Source: Oscillospiraceae bacterium
GTDB lineage: Bacteria > Bacillota > Clostridia > Christensenellales > Aristaeellaceae
NCBI GenBank assembly: GCA_031266295.1
Contig: JAISBH010000070.1
Location: forward strand, 1 to 13,255
Direction of reading: 5' to 3'
Length of the DNA stretch: 13,255 bases
Part shown: positions 1 through 7,425 of the stretch, in pieces
Numbering within the stretch: the first letter of the stretch is position 1
Layout: each line of letters begins with the position of its first letter
Position numbers and translations under genes: made by a program
The notes under the pieces: model-generated
Seen by the model: only the letters and a program-made list of their open reading frames with translations
Told to the model about the DNA's origin: nothing
Databases searched by the model: none

Positions 1-300
1 GGGACTCTGTCCCGGACCCTGCGAAGGGCTATCCGCCCTTTCGAATCCTGACCAGGCTTCGCCTGGACCATCGTTTGCACACAAGCCATCGGTTTCGGCC
101 AGCCGACCATGCTCGATAGCCTGTCTCGTAACGTAATCGACAACCCTCATCGCCCCCTCAGGGGGAGATGTCGCCGCAGCGACAGAGGGGGTTCCCTTGG
201 GGAGGTCGGGAGGGGGACGTGAGTTGAGCGTAGCGAGGGCGTGCAGCGCACTTCCCGAAGGCGCGGATGCGCCGCGTCGCTGCGGCGACAGAGGGGGGTT
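1..300 (-). repeat. Hairpin-rich composite intergenic repeat, copy A (inverted, cut by window edge)
   Basis: This stretch is the reverse complement of the repeat after pcrA (2790-3087), with long blocks of near identity over about 270 bases. It carries the same hairpins: GGGAC-tct-GTCCC at 1-13, a CCAGGC/GCCTGG stem at 52-66, a CCCCCT/AGGGGG palindrome at 153-165, and a TGTCGC/GCGACA stem with loop CGCA at 169-184. A second, partial GTCGC-TGCG-GCGAC module lies at 276-289. The part of the unit that would hold the 11-bp GC-rich stem seen in copies B and D must lie left of the window. No gene or tRNA is evident here. Function unknown; it resembles REP-like palindromic repeats. Confidence 0.85.
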
Positions 301-434
301 CTCCGGGAAAGGTTTGGCCGTCTACAATCGATTTCTCCAGCCGAGACGAGATTTTTGCCCAAGCCGCTTGAAAGTCGACTGTATCGGATCAAACCAGCCT
401 CAAGAATCTCAAATTTGGAATGGCTGCGTCGCGC
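301..434. other. Non-coding spacer between repeat A and the pcrA promoter
   Basis: I see no gene, RNA or clear repeat here. Base composition is more mixed than in the adjoining repeat. The stretch leads into the AT-richer candidate promoter upstream of pcrA. Confidence 0.5.
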
Positions 435-463
435 TTTCCTTTCACGGTATTTTGTGGTAATAT
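435..463 (+). promoter_or_regulatory. Candidate promoter of pcrA (extended -10)
   Basis: A TGG-TAATAT extended -10 sits at 455-463. A weak -35 candidate, TTTCCT (435-440), lies 17 bases upstream. A transcript would start near 470, giving a leader of about 50 bases before the ATG at 519. It is the AT-richest segment upstream of the gene. The -35 match is poor, so this is a suggestion rather than a firm call. Confidence 0.4.
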
Positions 464-518
464 AGAGGCAGAATAATCGGGATAGGTGGGAATTGTAGTT
501 GGGCAGGTGGTATTTGTT

Positions 519-2789
519 ATGATTAATCGCACGGCATTGAACCCTGAACAGGCGCGAGCGGCCACGACATTCGACGGGCCGCTGCTAATACTGGCCGGAG
601 CGGGCTCGGGCAAGACCAGCGCGCTGACATGCCGCATATCGAACCTGATTGCCAGCGGCGTGCCGTCGCACGAGATATTGGCTATCACATTTACAAACAA
701 GGCTGCGCGGGAGATGCGCGAGCGAGTGGACGCGCTGTCCGGAACGAGTGCGTCCGAGGCATGGATAATGACGTTCCACGCGTGCTGCGCCAGGATACTC
801 AGACGCGACATAGAGAAGCTGGGATACAAACGCGCGTTCACGATATACGACGAGGACGACCAGAGCGCCGTCGTTAAGGATATGCTCAAACGGCGCAACC
901 TGGACGATAAGGTCTACCCAGTCCGAGAGATACGCTCCACCCTATCGGATATCAAGAACAAGATGCTATCGCCGAAGGAGTGGTTGGTGAAGGGCGACAG
1001 CGACCCGCGCCGCATAACGATCTGCGAATTAATGGTTGAGTACGAGAAGCGGCTCAGGGACGCGAACGCCCTCGACTTTGACGATCTGCTGGTAAAAACG
1101 CTGGAACTGTTCGCCGAGCATCCGCCCGTTCTTGAGAGCTATCAGCGGCGTTTCCGTTATATTCACGTGGATGAATACCAGGATACGAACGCCGCGCAGT
1201 ACCAGCTGATACGCTTGCTGGCCGCGCGCAGCGGGAATATCTGCGTCGTGGGCGACGACGATCAATCAATATATGGTTGGCGCGGCGCTGACATCCGCAA
1301 CATACTGGACTTCGAGAAGGATTTCCCGAATACCCAGGTGATCAAGCTGGAGCGCAACTACCGCTCCACCCAGACGATATTGGACGCGGCGAATCAGGTT
1401 ATAGCACACAACGTGAGCCGCAAGGATAAAACGCTGTGGACGGATCGCGGCGACGGCGAGCAGATCGTGCTGTTCAAGGCGTTAGATGAGAGGGCCGAGG
1501 CCGCGTGGGTCTGCGACCGCATGAGGATACTCAAGCAGGCGGGCGTGAATTATGGCGATATAGCCGCGCTGTACCGCGTGAACGCCCAGTCCCGCGTGCT
1601 GGAAGAGATGCTGGTGCGCGCAGGCATACCATATCGTGTGTATGGCGGACCGAGATTCTACGACCGCAAGGAGGTTCGCGACGTTGTCGCGTACCTGCGT
1701 CTGCTGGTGAATCCCGCCGACGACGTATCCCTGCGCCGCGTCATCAATACCCCGCGCCGCGCGATAGGCGACGCGACCGTGGCGGAACTGGTTCGCACCG
1801 CCACCGAATCCGGAACCAGCATGTTCACCTCACTGCTGGAGCCGCACGAGTCGCTGGCGTCGCGGGCGCGCAAGAGCGTGGCCGACTTCGGCAATGAATT
1901 GCTGGGCATGATATCGCGCGCGGAGGACATGAGCGTGGGCGACGCTGTATCCGCCGTCGTCGAGTCGTTCGGACTGCGCACGCAGTACGAGAAGGAAAAC
2001 ACCGAGGAGGGGCGCGACCGCCTGGCGAACATCGACGAATTCATCGGCGCGGCCAAGGAGTACGGCGAGAAGACCGATGGCGCGACGCTCGAGGGTTATC
2101 TGGAGAACATCGCGCTGGTCACCGACCTCGACTCGATGCGCGAAGGTCCCGGAGCAGTCACGCTTATGACGCTTCACAGCGCGAAGGGACTGGAGTTCGG
2201 CAGCGTGTTCCTGGTCGGGCTGGAGCAAGGGTTGTTCCCGTCGAACCGCAGCCTGCAGGACGCCAATCGCCTGGAGGAGGAACGCCGTCTGTGCTACGTC
2301 GGATTCACCCGCGCGAAGGATCGGCTCTATATCTCGTACGCCGATCAGCGTATGCTATACAACCAAACCCAGCACAGCTTCCCCTCCCAATTCCTGGACG
2401 AGGTACCCCGGCGCTTGATAGAGGAGGCGGCAAGGGCGCGCAAGGCCCCCGTCGCGAACCCCGACGTAAAGACCCGCGAACAGCTGGCCTCCCATAAAGG
2501 ATTGCGCGCCGTGCCCAATCCCAGGGAGACGGGGCGTGTCGGCGCGCTTAATATCCCCGGCGTGCGCAAGGGTTACAGTCCGTCGTCGGCGCAGGCGTTC
2601 GCTGAACAGGCCGCTGCGATGATGCTGTTCAAGCCGGGCGACCGAGTGCTGCATAAGAAATTCGGCGAGGGCAACGTCGTCGAGCTGAAGGGCACCGGAA
2701 CTGATAGCCGCGTGCTGATAGAATTCGCGGCGTACGGCGTGAGGGAGTTCGTCTCGTCGATGGCGCCGATAGTCAAGGTGACAGAGTAG
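519..2789 (+). CDS. pcrA: ATP-dependent 3'-5' DNA helicase PcrA (UvrD/Rep superfamily 1A)
   Basis: PcrA unwinds DNA in nucleotide excision repair and plasmid rolling-circle replication, strips RecA from DNA and acts with RNA polymerase in the cytoplasm. All SF1A motifs are visible in the 756-residue product: Walker A AGAGSGKT (26-33), Ia TFTNKAA (57-63), II DEYQD (218-222), III GDDDQSIYGWRG (245-256), IV LERNYRST (277-284), V TLHSAKGLEF (551-560) and VI VGFTRAKDRL (594-603). The last ~50 residues (FKPGDRVLHKKFGEGNVVEL and on) match the Tudor-like RNA-polymerase-binding module of Gram-positive PcrA. Length is close to that of Bacillus PcrA. The ATG at 519 is chosen because AGGTGG (505-510) precedes it and the family usually begins just before LNPEQ; an upstream GTG at 486 is less likely. 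ligA downstream is typical Bacillota context. Inverted repeats A and B flank the gene. Confidence 0.96.
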   Translation: MINRTALNPEQARAATTFDGPLLILAGAGSGKTSALTCRISNLIASGVPSHEILAITFTNKAAREMRERVDALSGTSASEAWIMTFHACCARILRRDIEKLGYKRAFTIYDEDDQSAVVKDMLKRRNLDDKVYPVREIRSTLSDIKNKMLSPKEWLVKGDSDPRRITICELMVEYEKRLRDANALDFDDLLVKTLELFAEHPPVLESYQRRFRYIHVDEYQDTNAAQYQLIRLLAARSGNICVVGDDDQSIYGWRGADIRNILDFEKDFPNTQVIKLERNYRSTQTILDAANQVIAHNVSRKDKTLWTDRGDGEQIVLFKALDERAEAAWVCDRMRILKQAGVNYGDIAALYRVNAQSRVLEEMLVRAGIPYRVYGGPRFYDRKEVRDVVAYLRLLVNPADDVSLRRVINTPRRAIGDATVAELVRTATESGTSMFTSLLEPHESLASRARKSVADFGNELLGMISRAEDMSVGDAVSAVVESFGLRTQYEKENTEEGRDRLANIDEFIGAAKEYGEKTDGATLEGYLENIALVTDLDSMREGPGAVTLMTLHSAKGLEFGSVFLVGLEQGLFPSNRSLQDANRLEEERRLCYVGFTRAKDRLYISYADQRMLYNQTQHSFPSQFLDEVPRRLIEEAARARKAPVANPDVKTREQLASHKGLRAVPNPRETGRVGALNIPGVRKGYSPSSAQAFAEQAAAMMLFKPGDRVLHKKFGEGNVVELKGTGTDSRVLIEFAAYGVREFVSSMAPIVKVTE

Positions 2790-3300
2790 ACGTGGGAACG
2801 CGGCTCATCCGCGCCTTCGGGAAGTGCGCTACGCTCAATTGAGATCCCCCCTCCCGACCTCCCCCGGGGCTTGGAACGGGGGACGACGGGGTTAACCCCT
2901 CTGTCGCTGCGGCGACATCTCCCCCTAGGGGGGCGATGAGGGTTGTCGGTTGCGTTACGAGATAGACTCTAAAGCAGAACCGGCTGGCCGAAACCGACGG
3001 CTTGTGTGCAAACGATAGTCCAGGCGAAGCCTGGTCAGGTTTCGAAAGGGCGGATAGCCCTTCGCAGGGTATCGGGACAGAGTCCCGTAAACTCCGTTTA
3101 CCCCCCCATCGGGGGGAAGGGGGGCGTTCCCCAACGCATCGTGTCAGTTACCAGCGGTAGAATCGAAGCCCTTAATCCTGCGCCCCGCCAGCGATAATGC
3201 TATAGGGTAATAGTCAACTAGCACCATAGTGGCGGGGCGCCACAAACTTAAAGCGCATTCGGTTCGCAAACCGAACAGCGTCCCGCCGCAGCGACTCGTA
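2790..3300 (+). repeat. Hairpin-rich composite intergenic repeat, copy B (most complete)
   Basis: It begins directly after the pcrA stop. Its parts, in order, are: a TGTCGC-TGCG-GCGACA hairpin (2902-2917); a CCCCCTAGGGGG palindrome (2921-2932); a conserved tract from CGATGAGGGTTGTCGG on; CCAGGC-gaa-GCCTGG (3020-3034); AAGGGC/GCCCTT near 3046-3062; CGGGAC-aga-GTCCCG (3073-3087); GTAAAC-tcc-GTTTAC (about 3087-3101); an 11-bp stem GCGCCCCGCCA (3180-3190) with TGGCGGGGCGC (3230-3240) enclosing 39 bases; and TTCGGTT-CGCA-AACCGAA (3258-3275). Copies C and A/D share these blocks in the same relative order. No plausible gene lies inside; the small open frame at 3006-3197 is made of repeat sequence. 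Confidence 0.85.
3180..3240 (+). repeat. 11-bp GC-rich stem-loop with 39-nt loop (copy B)
   Basis: GCGCCCCGCCA (3180-3190) is perfectly complementary to TGGCGGGGCGC (3230-3240). The loop is 39 bases in this copy, in copy C (with a 9-bp stem) and in copy D. The loop ends in the invariant CACCATAG next to the right arm in all three copies. A T-run does not follow, so this is not a canonical intrinsic terminator. Confidence 0.8.
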
Positions 3301-3346
3301 CGGCATCCCAGACACGTTCATGGAATTCTAAACCTAGAATTGCTGG

Positions 3347-3426
3347 TAGAATGGATATCGACTATAGCGGGTATCGATTACGATTGATACCCACTAGAAT
3401 GGATATTGACTAGAATGGATATGCGT
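3347..3426 (+). repeat. 16-nt tandem repeat (five units) running into the ligA start
   Basis: Units at 3347, 3363, 3379, 3395 and 3411 follow the consensus TAGAATGGATATYGAC. Units 1, 4 and 5 are nearly identical over their first 12 bases; units 2 and 3 match unit 1 at about 11 of 16 positions. Units 2 and 3 also form an inverted pair, GGGTATC (3369-3375) with GATACCC (3386-3392). The last unit contains the likely ligA start codons at 3415 and 3421. No good Shine-Dalgarno sequence is visible, so the repeat forms the translation initiation region. Confidence 0.75.
3351..3413 (+). CDS. Possible 20-codon leader ORF upstream of ligA
   Basis: An ATG in repeat unit 1 (3351) opens a 20-residue frame that begins and ends with MDID, because repeat units 1 and 4 are exactly 48 bases apart. 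Its TAG (3411-3413) lies one base before the ATG at 3415, a spacing that could allow translational coupling to ligA. A weak GGTAG precedes it. Nothing proves that it is translated, and the arrangement could be a by-product of the repeat. Confidence 0.2.
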   Translation: MDIDYSGYRLRLIPTRMDID

Positions 3427-5454
3427 TTCCTAGTAAACCGCCTGAACGAGACCGCCCGCGCCTACTACGTCCACGACGCGCCGATTATATCGGACGCGGA
3501 GTGGGACGCGCTTTACGACGAACTGCGCCGCATGGAACGGGAGAGCGGCGTCGTATTGCCCGACAGCCCGACCACGCGCGTAGGAGGGGAACCACTGGCG
3601 GCGTTCGAGCCGCATACCCATCTGGCGCGGCTGTGGAGTCTGGATAAGACCACCTCCGAGCAGGGGTTAAGGGAATGGTCGGCGCGGGCGGCGCGTCTCT
3701 TAACGGAAGACGCGACGGAAGACGCGGTCGGGATCGATCCCTTCGTCGTCGAGTACAAACTGGACGGACTTACCATCAACCTCACCTATGAGAACGGCGA
3801 GCTGACCCAGGCGGCTACGAGAGGCAACGGTACGGTCGGCGAGGCCATTTTGCCTCAGGCGCGCACGATTCGCGCGATCCCGCTCACCATCCCGTTCAAG
3901 GGAAAGATGGAGGCGCAGGGCGAGGCGATCATGCGCTTTTCCACGCTGGACGCTTACAACAGGACCGCGGACGTCCCGCTGAAGAACGCGCGCAACGCGG
4001 CCGCCGGAGCGTTGCGCAACCTCGATCCCGCCGTCACAGCGTCGCGCAGGCTGGACATATTCTGCTATCAGGTAGGATTCATCCAGCCCAATCCCGACGA
4101 TCCAAACCCGGCGTGGCGCGATGTTCCATATACTGATCACATAGGGATGCTGGCGTTCTTGAAGATGAATGGCGTACCCGTCAGTCCGGAAGCCCGCGCC
4201 GCGTCCACGATAGACGACGCTATCGCCGCTGTGCGTGAACTGGAATCCAACCGCGAACGCCTCGACTTCATGATCGACGGCGCGGTGGTGAAGGTGGCTG
4301 GTATCGCGCCGCGTCGCGCGCTGGGCGCGACGGATAAGTTCCCCCGCTGGGCGATAGCGTTCAAGTTCCAGGCCGAGGAGGCCGTGACACGGTTGACCGC
4401 CGTAACATGGGAATTGGGACGCACGGGTAAACTGACCCCGCTGGCGCGGCTCGATCCGGTCGAGCTGGCTGGAGTGACTATCAGCAAAGCCACGCTGAAT
4501 AACCAGGGCGACATTGAGCGCAAACGCGTATCGATCGGGTGCAACGTGTGGCTGCGGCGTTCCGGCGACGTTATCCCGGAGATACTCGGGCGCACCGACG
4601 AGCTGTTTCCCGACGAGCAGCCGATCATCGCGCCGGAATTCTGTCCCGCGTGCGGCGCGCCTGTCGAGCGTCGGGGCGCGCATCTGTTCTGCGGGAACCG
4701 CGACTGTCGGCCTCAGCGCGTAGCGCGATTGACCCACTTCGCGTCGCGTTCGGCGATGGACATAGACGCGTTCAGCGAGAAGACCGCCGAGTTGTTATAC
4801 GATCAGATAGGATTGCGTTCGCCGGACGAGCTGTATTCGTTGACGGAGGAGCGGCTGATAGTCTTGTCCGGCATGGGGAGCAAGCGCGCGTCAAACCTGC
4901 TGGCCGCCATCGAGCGCAGCAAGTCCCGCCCTCTAGACGCGGTTCTATTCGCGCTGGGTATCCCCAACGTGGGCGCCAAGACGGCGCGCGACCTGGCCGA
5001 ACGGTTCGGCTCGATAGACGCGTTACGCCTCGCCGACGCTGAATCGCTGACCGCCGTCGAGGATGTCGGCGGGGTCGTCGCCGAGAGCGTGATTGAGTTT
5101 TTCAAGCAGGATGAGAGCATCAGGCTGATAGATGGGCTGAAGCGCGCTGGGATAGACCCGGTATGCGCCTCGTCAGACGCGTATTTGGCGGATGAATCGC
5201 AAGGCGACGGGGTCAAGGGTGCGTTCGACGGCGAACTGGTTGTGATTACAGGGACGCTATCTGTTTTCAGCCGCCGGGAAGCGGAGGAAGCGGTGCGCGC
5301 CGCCGGGGGCAAGACGGGCGATTCCGTAACGAAGAAGACCACTCTGGTGATAGCGGGCGAGTCAGCCGGGAGCAAACTGGACAAGGCGCGGTCGTTGGGT
5401 ATACCCGTCGAGGACGAGGCATACCTGCTGGCGCGGCTTGACGGCGGATCATAA
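3415..5454 (+). CDS. ligA: NAD+-dependent DNA ligase LigA
   Basis: LigA seals nicks with 5'-phosphate and 3'-OH ends during lagging-strand synthesis and repair, using NAD+ to adenylate itself. The 679-residue product shows the full family layout: an N-terminal Ia/NAD-binding region ending near SPTTRVGG; catalytic EYKLDG with the adenylated lysine at residue 115; a nucleotidyltransferase core (LKNARNAAAGALRNL); an OB-fold region; a four-cysteine zinc finger (C410, C413, C426, C431); helix-hairpin-helix repeats (about 480-560); and a C-terminal BRCT domain (about 603-676) with VITGTLSVFSRREAEE. It is slightly longer than average because of an acidic insertion near residues 98-107. The start is uncertain: ATG 3415 fits the family's usual MD opening, while TTG 3406 and ATG 3421 are alternatives and none has a clear ribosome binding site. 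It follows pcrA, as in many Bacillota. Confidence 0.96.
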   Translation: MDMRFLVNRLNETARAYYVHDAPIISDAEWDALYDELRRMERESGVVLPDSPTTRVGGEPLAAFEPHTHLARLWSLDKTTSEQGLREWSARAARLLTEDATEDAVGIDPFVVEYKLDGLTINLTYENGELTQAATRGNGTVGEAILPQARTIRAIPLTIPFKGKMEAQGEAIMRFSTLDAYNRTADVPLKNARNAAAGALRNLDPAVTASRRLDIFCYQVGFIQPNPDDPNPAWRDVPYTDHIGMLAFLKMNGVPVSPEARAASTIDDAIAAVRELESNRERLDFMIDGAVVKVAGIAPRRALGATDKFPRWAIAFKFQAEEAVTRLTAVTWELGRTGKLTPLARLDPVELAGVTISKATLNNQGDIERKRVSIGCNVWLRRSGDVIPEILGRTDELFPDEQPIIAPEFCPACGAPVERRGAHLFCGNRDCRPQRVARLTHFASRSAMDIDAFSEKTAELLYDQIGLRSPDELYSLTEERLIVLSGMGSKRASNLLAAIERSKSRPLDAVLFALGIPNVGAKTARDLAERFGSIDALRLADAESLTAVEDVGGVVAESVIEFFKQDESIRLIDGLKRAGIDPVCASSDAYLADESQGDGVKGAFDGELVVITGTLSVFSRREAEEAVRAAGGKTGDSVTKKTTLVIAGESAGSKLDKARSLGIPVEDEAYLLARLDGGS

Positions 5455-5459
5455 TCCGC
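5444..5459 (+). other. Small hairpin over the ligA stop codon
   Basis: GCGGAT (5444-5449) and ATCCGC (5454-5459) form a 6-bp stem with loop CATA that covers most of the TAA stop. The stem is short and no T-run follows, so it is probably not a terminator and transcription may continue into the next gene. Confidence 0.35.
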
Positions 5460-5530
5460 AGGGTTTGTCCGAAAAAGTGCCCCAAGACCCATGCGAGATT
5501 TTTCGAACATATCCTAGTCAGGAGATCACA

Positions 5531-6502
5531 ATGCCGGTATCGCGCGAAATACTATGGGACATAGCGCGTGAATTGGGCTTCACGTCGATGGGCATAACCG
5601 CGCCGAATCACGCGCTGCCGCTGCCGGGAACGCCGATGAAGGCGTTGCCGTTCGAGCCGCGCTCAATAGTGGCGTTGGTTATGCCAACGTTCAAGTGGGC
5701 GGACTCAGCCTCGCCGCCCGAAAAAGCACCCGAGAAAGATGCCGCCGAGTTCGCCGCCGCGTACATCGGTATGAACACAACGCATCACAAGAGCGGCGAA
5801 TGGATGGAGCGTGTTCGCGCGCTGGGTATTCAAGCCGAACGGTTGTCGGCGATTCGCTCTAAGACGGCGGCGCTATTCGCCGGACTGGGCGAGTATCGGA
5901 TGAACACGCTGCTATATACGCGGGAACATGGAAGCTATATTTGCATACAAGTATTTGCTATATCAGCGTTATATGAGCCGGATGAACCAGCGCGCTGCGG
6001 GAATCCCGAACGAGCCGATCTCGCTCCGGGCTGCGTTGGTTGCAGACGTTGCGTCAAGGCGTGTCCTACCGGCGCACTGGATGGCAAGGGTGGTATAGAC
6101 GTAAACAAATGCTTGAGATTCCATATGTTTTCAGGTAAACCCACCCCCGTCGAATACCGACGCTTAATGGGCAGGCAGCTGATTGGATGCGAGGTTTGTC
6201 AGTTTGTGTGCCCGATGGAGCCGCCTACCGTCGGGATTATCCAGCGCGAGGACTGGCCGTGGCTGCGCATGGAGAATTTGTTGGAGCCGTCGACGGAGAC
6301 GCTGGACGCGATGGGCAAGGCGATAGGCGTCAATTACGCCAGGCTTCGCCGGGTGCAGGCGCAGACCGCACTGATCGCGGGAAATTTTTGCCGCAGGGAA
6401 TATCTTCCTCCGTTGAAACGTCTAATGGTTGTGAATGATCCGACTGTAAGTGAGCACGCTCAATGGGCTGCGGAGCGGATTCAGTACGGATGTCCGGAAT
6501 GA
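5531..6502 (+). CDS. QueG-like double [4Fe-4S] cluster protein (COG1600 family)
   Basis: The 323-residue product resembles epoxyqueuosine reductase QueG, the cobalamin and iron-sulfur enzyme that makes queuosine in tRNA. The cysteines of two [4Fe-4S] clusters are intact: CVGCRRCVKACP (C168, C171, C174, C178) plus C194, C220, C223 and C227. An N-terminal LGFTSMGIT segment, the NTLLYTREHGSY stretch and a HEAT-like C-terminus (about 268-318, ending EHAQWAAERI) also fit the family. However, the Asp-Tyr-His element expected in true QueG appears as T84-H85-H86, so the catalytic aspartate seems to be absent and the activity is in doubt. ATG 5531 has AGGAG (5520-5524) six bases upstream. It lies 76 bases after ligA and 12 bases before the next gene, so it is probably co-transcribed with both. 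It could be a different COG1600 reductase. Confidence 0.8.
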   Translation: MPVSREILWDIARELGFTSMGITAPNHALPLPGTPMKALPFEPRSIVALVMPTFKWADSASPPEKAPEKDAAEFAAAYIGMNTTHHKSGEWMERVRALGIQAERLSAIRSKTAALFAGLGEYRMNTLLYTREHGSYICIQVFAISALYEPDEPARCGNPERADLAPGCVGCRRCVKACPTGALDGKGGIDVNKCLRFHMFSGKPTPVEYRRLMGRQLIGCEVCQFVCPMEPPTVGIIQREDWPWLRMENLLEPSTETLDAMGKAIGVNYARLRRVQAQTALIAGNFCRREYLPPLKRLMVVNDPTVSEHAQWAAERIQYGCPE

Positions 6503-6514
6503 TTGGAGGTTTAT

Positions 6515-7408
6515 ATGGATATAAAGAAGATGCTTGTGGCACTGGTTTTACTGGCTTTGGTGTTCAGCGCGGCGGCGTTCGCGGGAGCGGAGTCGGAAGC
6601 GAATCCGGGAGAGGCGCTCGTGGAAGCGGCATTGAAGGTCGAGGAGCCGGGCGAAACCGACTCCATATTGTCGACCCTTGACGGTGGCGAGACGTATGGA
6701 CTTATATACCCCAGCGTCCTGCCGACCGAATGGCCGTTACTCGATTCAACGCTGATATACGGTAAGCCGGAGTTGGACGAGCAGGACTCCCAGCGGTATG
6801 GCTGGGGAGCAAACCTCATCGTGAATGGTCGGGAAGGCGATTTCTATGAGGTTACGCTGGCGGGCAAGCATGGCTGGATACTAGCGAGCGAGGTCAGGCT
6901 TAATTCTGATAACGTTGAATACGCGCCGGTAAACGTGCTGCGGATGCGTCGGCGCGGCGCGATTGAGCTGTATGATTTCCCGTTATACAAGTGGAGTTCG
7001 GTTGCGACGGTCTATCAAGCCACCGAAGCGTACACGGATTTCGAGGCGCTGGCACTTGCAGGAATTGTGTGGAAGGTGCGCGCGCCTGATGGAACGATAG
7101 GTTACATGCCGGGCAGCGGCGAGAATTACACCGATCCGCCCATAATCTACGGTTCATATTCCGAGGCGGCGGCGGGGGGCGGCGTCGCTATAGTCTGTCT
7201 CAGCAGCGGCTGGGTGAACGTGCGGAGCAGTCCGGGCGGGGATCGGATAAGCATTGCGTATGACGGATGGCAGGGTAAAGTTCTGGACGAGGTGACAAAG
7301 GGCGGCACGGCTTGGACGCATCTCGTCATGAACGGGCAGGAAGGGTATATCCAGTCCATTTACCTGCAAACGCTTCACTATATTAACGCCGACGGGGTGT
7401 GGGAGTGA
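6515..7408 (+). CDS. Secreted SH3b-domain protein (smaller paralogue)
   Basis: The product has 297 residues. Residues 1-23 form a signal peptide (basic MDIKK, then a hydrophobic core ending AFA or AGA). The mature part has an acidic linker (about 25-60) and SH3b-like modules: one at about 60-140 containing EGDFYEVTLAGKHGWI, one at about 150-200, and a clear C-terminal SH3b at about 225-287 starting GWVNVRSSP and ending QEGYIQSIYL. Bacterial SH3 domains usually bind peptidoglycan or protein partners outside the membrane; no catalytic domain is visible. It is homologous to the C-terminal half of the protein at 7561-8820. ATG 6515 is chosen because GGAGG (6505-6509) lies five bases upstream; an earlier TTG would overlap that site. 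The exact function is unknown. Confidence 0.8.
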   Translation: MDIKKMLVALVLLALVFSAAAFAGAESEANPGEALVEAALKVEEPGETDSILSTLDGGETYGLIYPSVLPTEWPLLDSTLIYGKPELDEQDSQRYGWGANLIVNGREGDFYEVTLAGKHGWILASEVRLNSDNVEYAPVNVLRMRRRGAIELYDFPLYKWSSVATVYQATEAYTDFEALALAGIVWKVRAPDGTIGYMPGSGENYTDPPIIYGSYSEAAAGGGVAIVCLSSGWVNVRSSPGGDRISIAYDGWQGKVLDEVTKGGTAWTHLVMNGQEGYIQSIYLQTLHYINADGVWE

Positions 7409-7425
7409 CGGGGGACGGGGAACCG

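Noticed and set aside
486..518. GTG start extending pcrA by 11 residues
   Set aside because: The ATG at 519 has AGGTGG at good spacing and matches the family start; the extra residues have no family counterpart.
3006..3197. 63-codon open frame on the + strand
   Set aside because: It lies wholly in composite repeat B, is made of its hairpins, and has no ribosome binding site or family resemblance.
2790..3300. Known large ornate RNA (OLE, GOLLD, ROOL, raiA) or group II intron
   Set aside because: I recognise no diagnostic motif of these families and no intron domain V or reverse transcriptase; the element also lacks invariant long stretches between copies.
3700..4737. 345-codon antisense frame inside ligA
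   Set aside because: Long antisense frames are common in GC-rich genes; its Arg/Gln-rich composition has no recognisable domain, and ligA on the other strand is certain.
6503..6514. TTG start for the first SH3b gene
   Set aside because: It sits inside the ribosome binding site used by ATG 6515 and would spoil a clean signal peptide.
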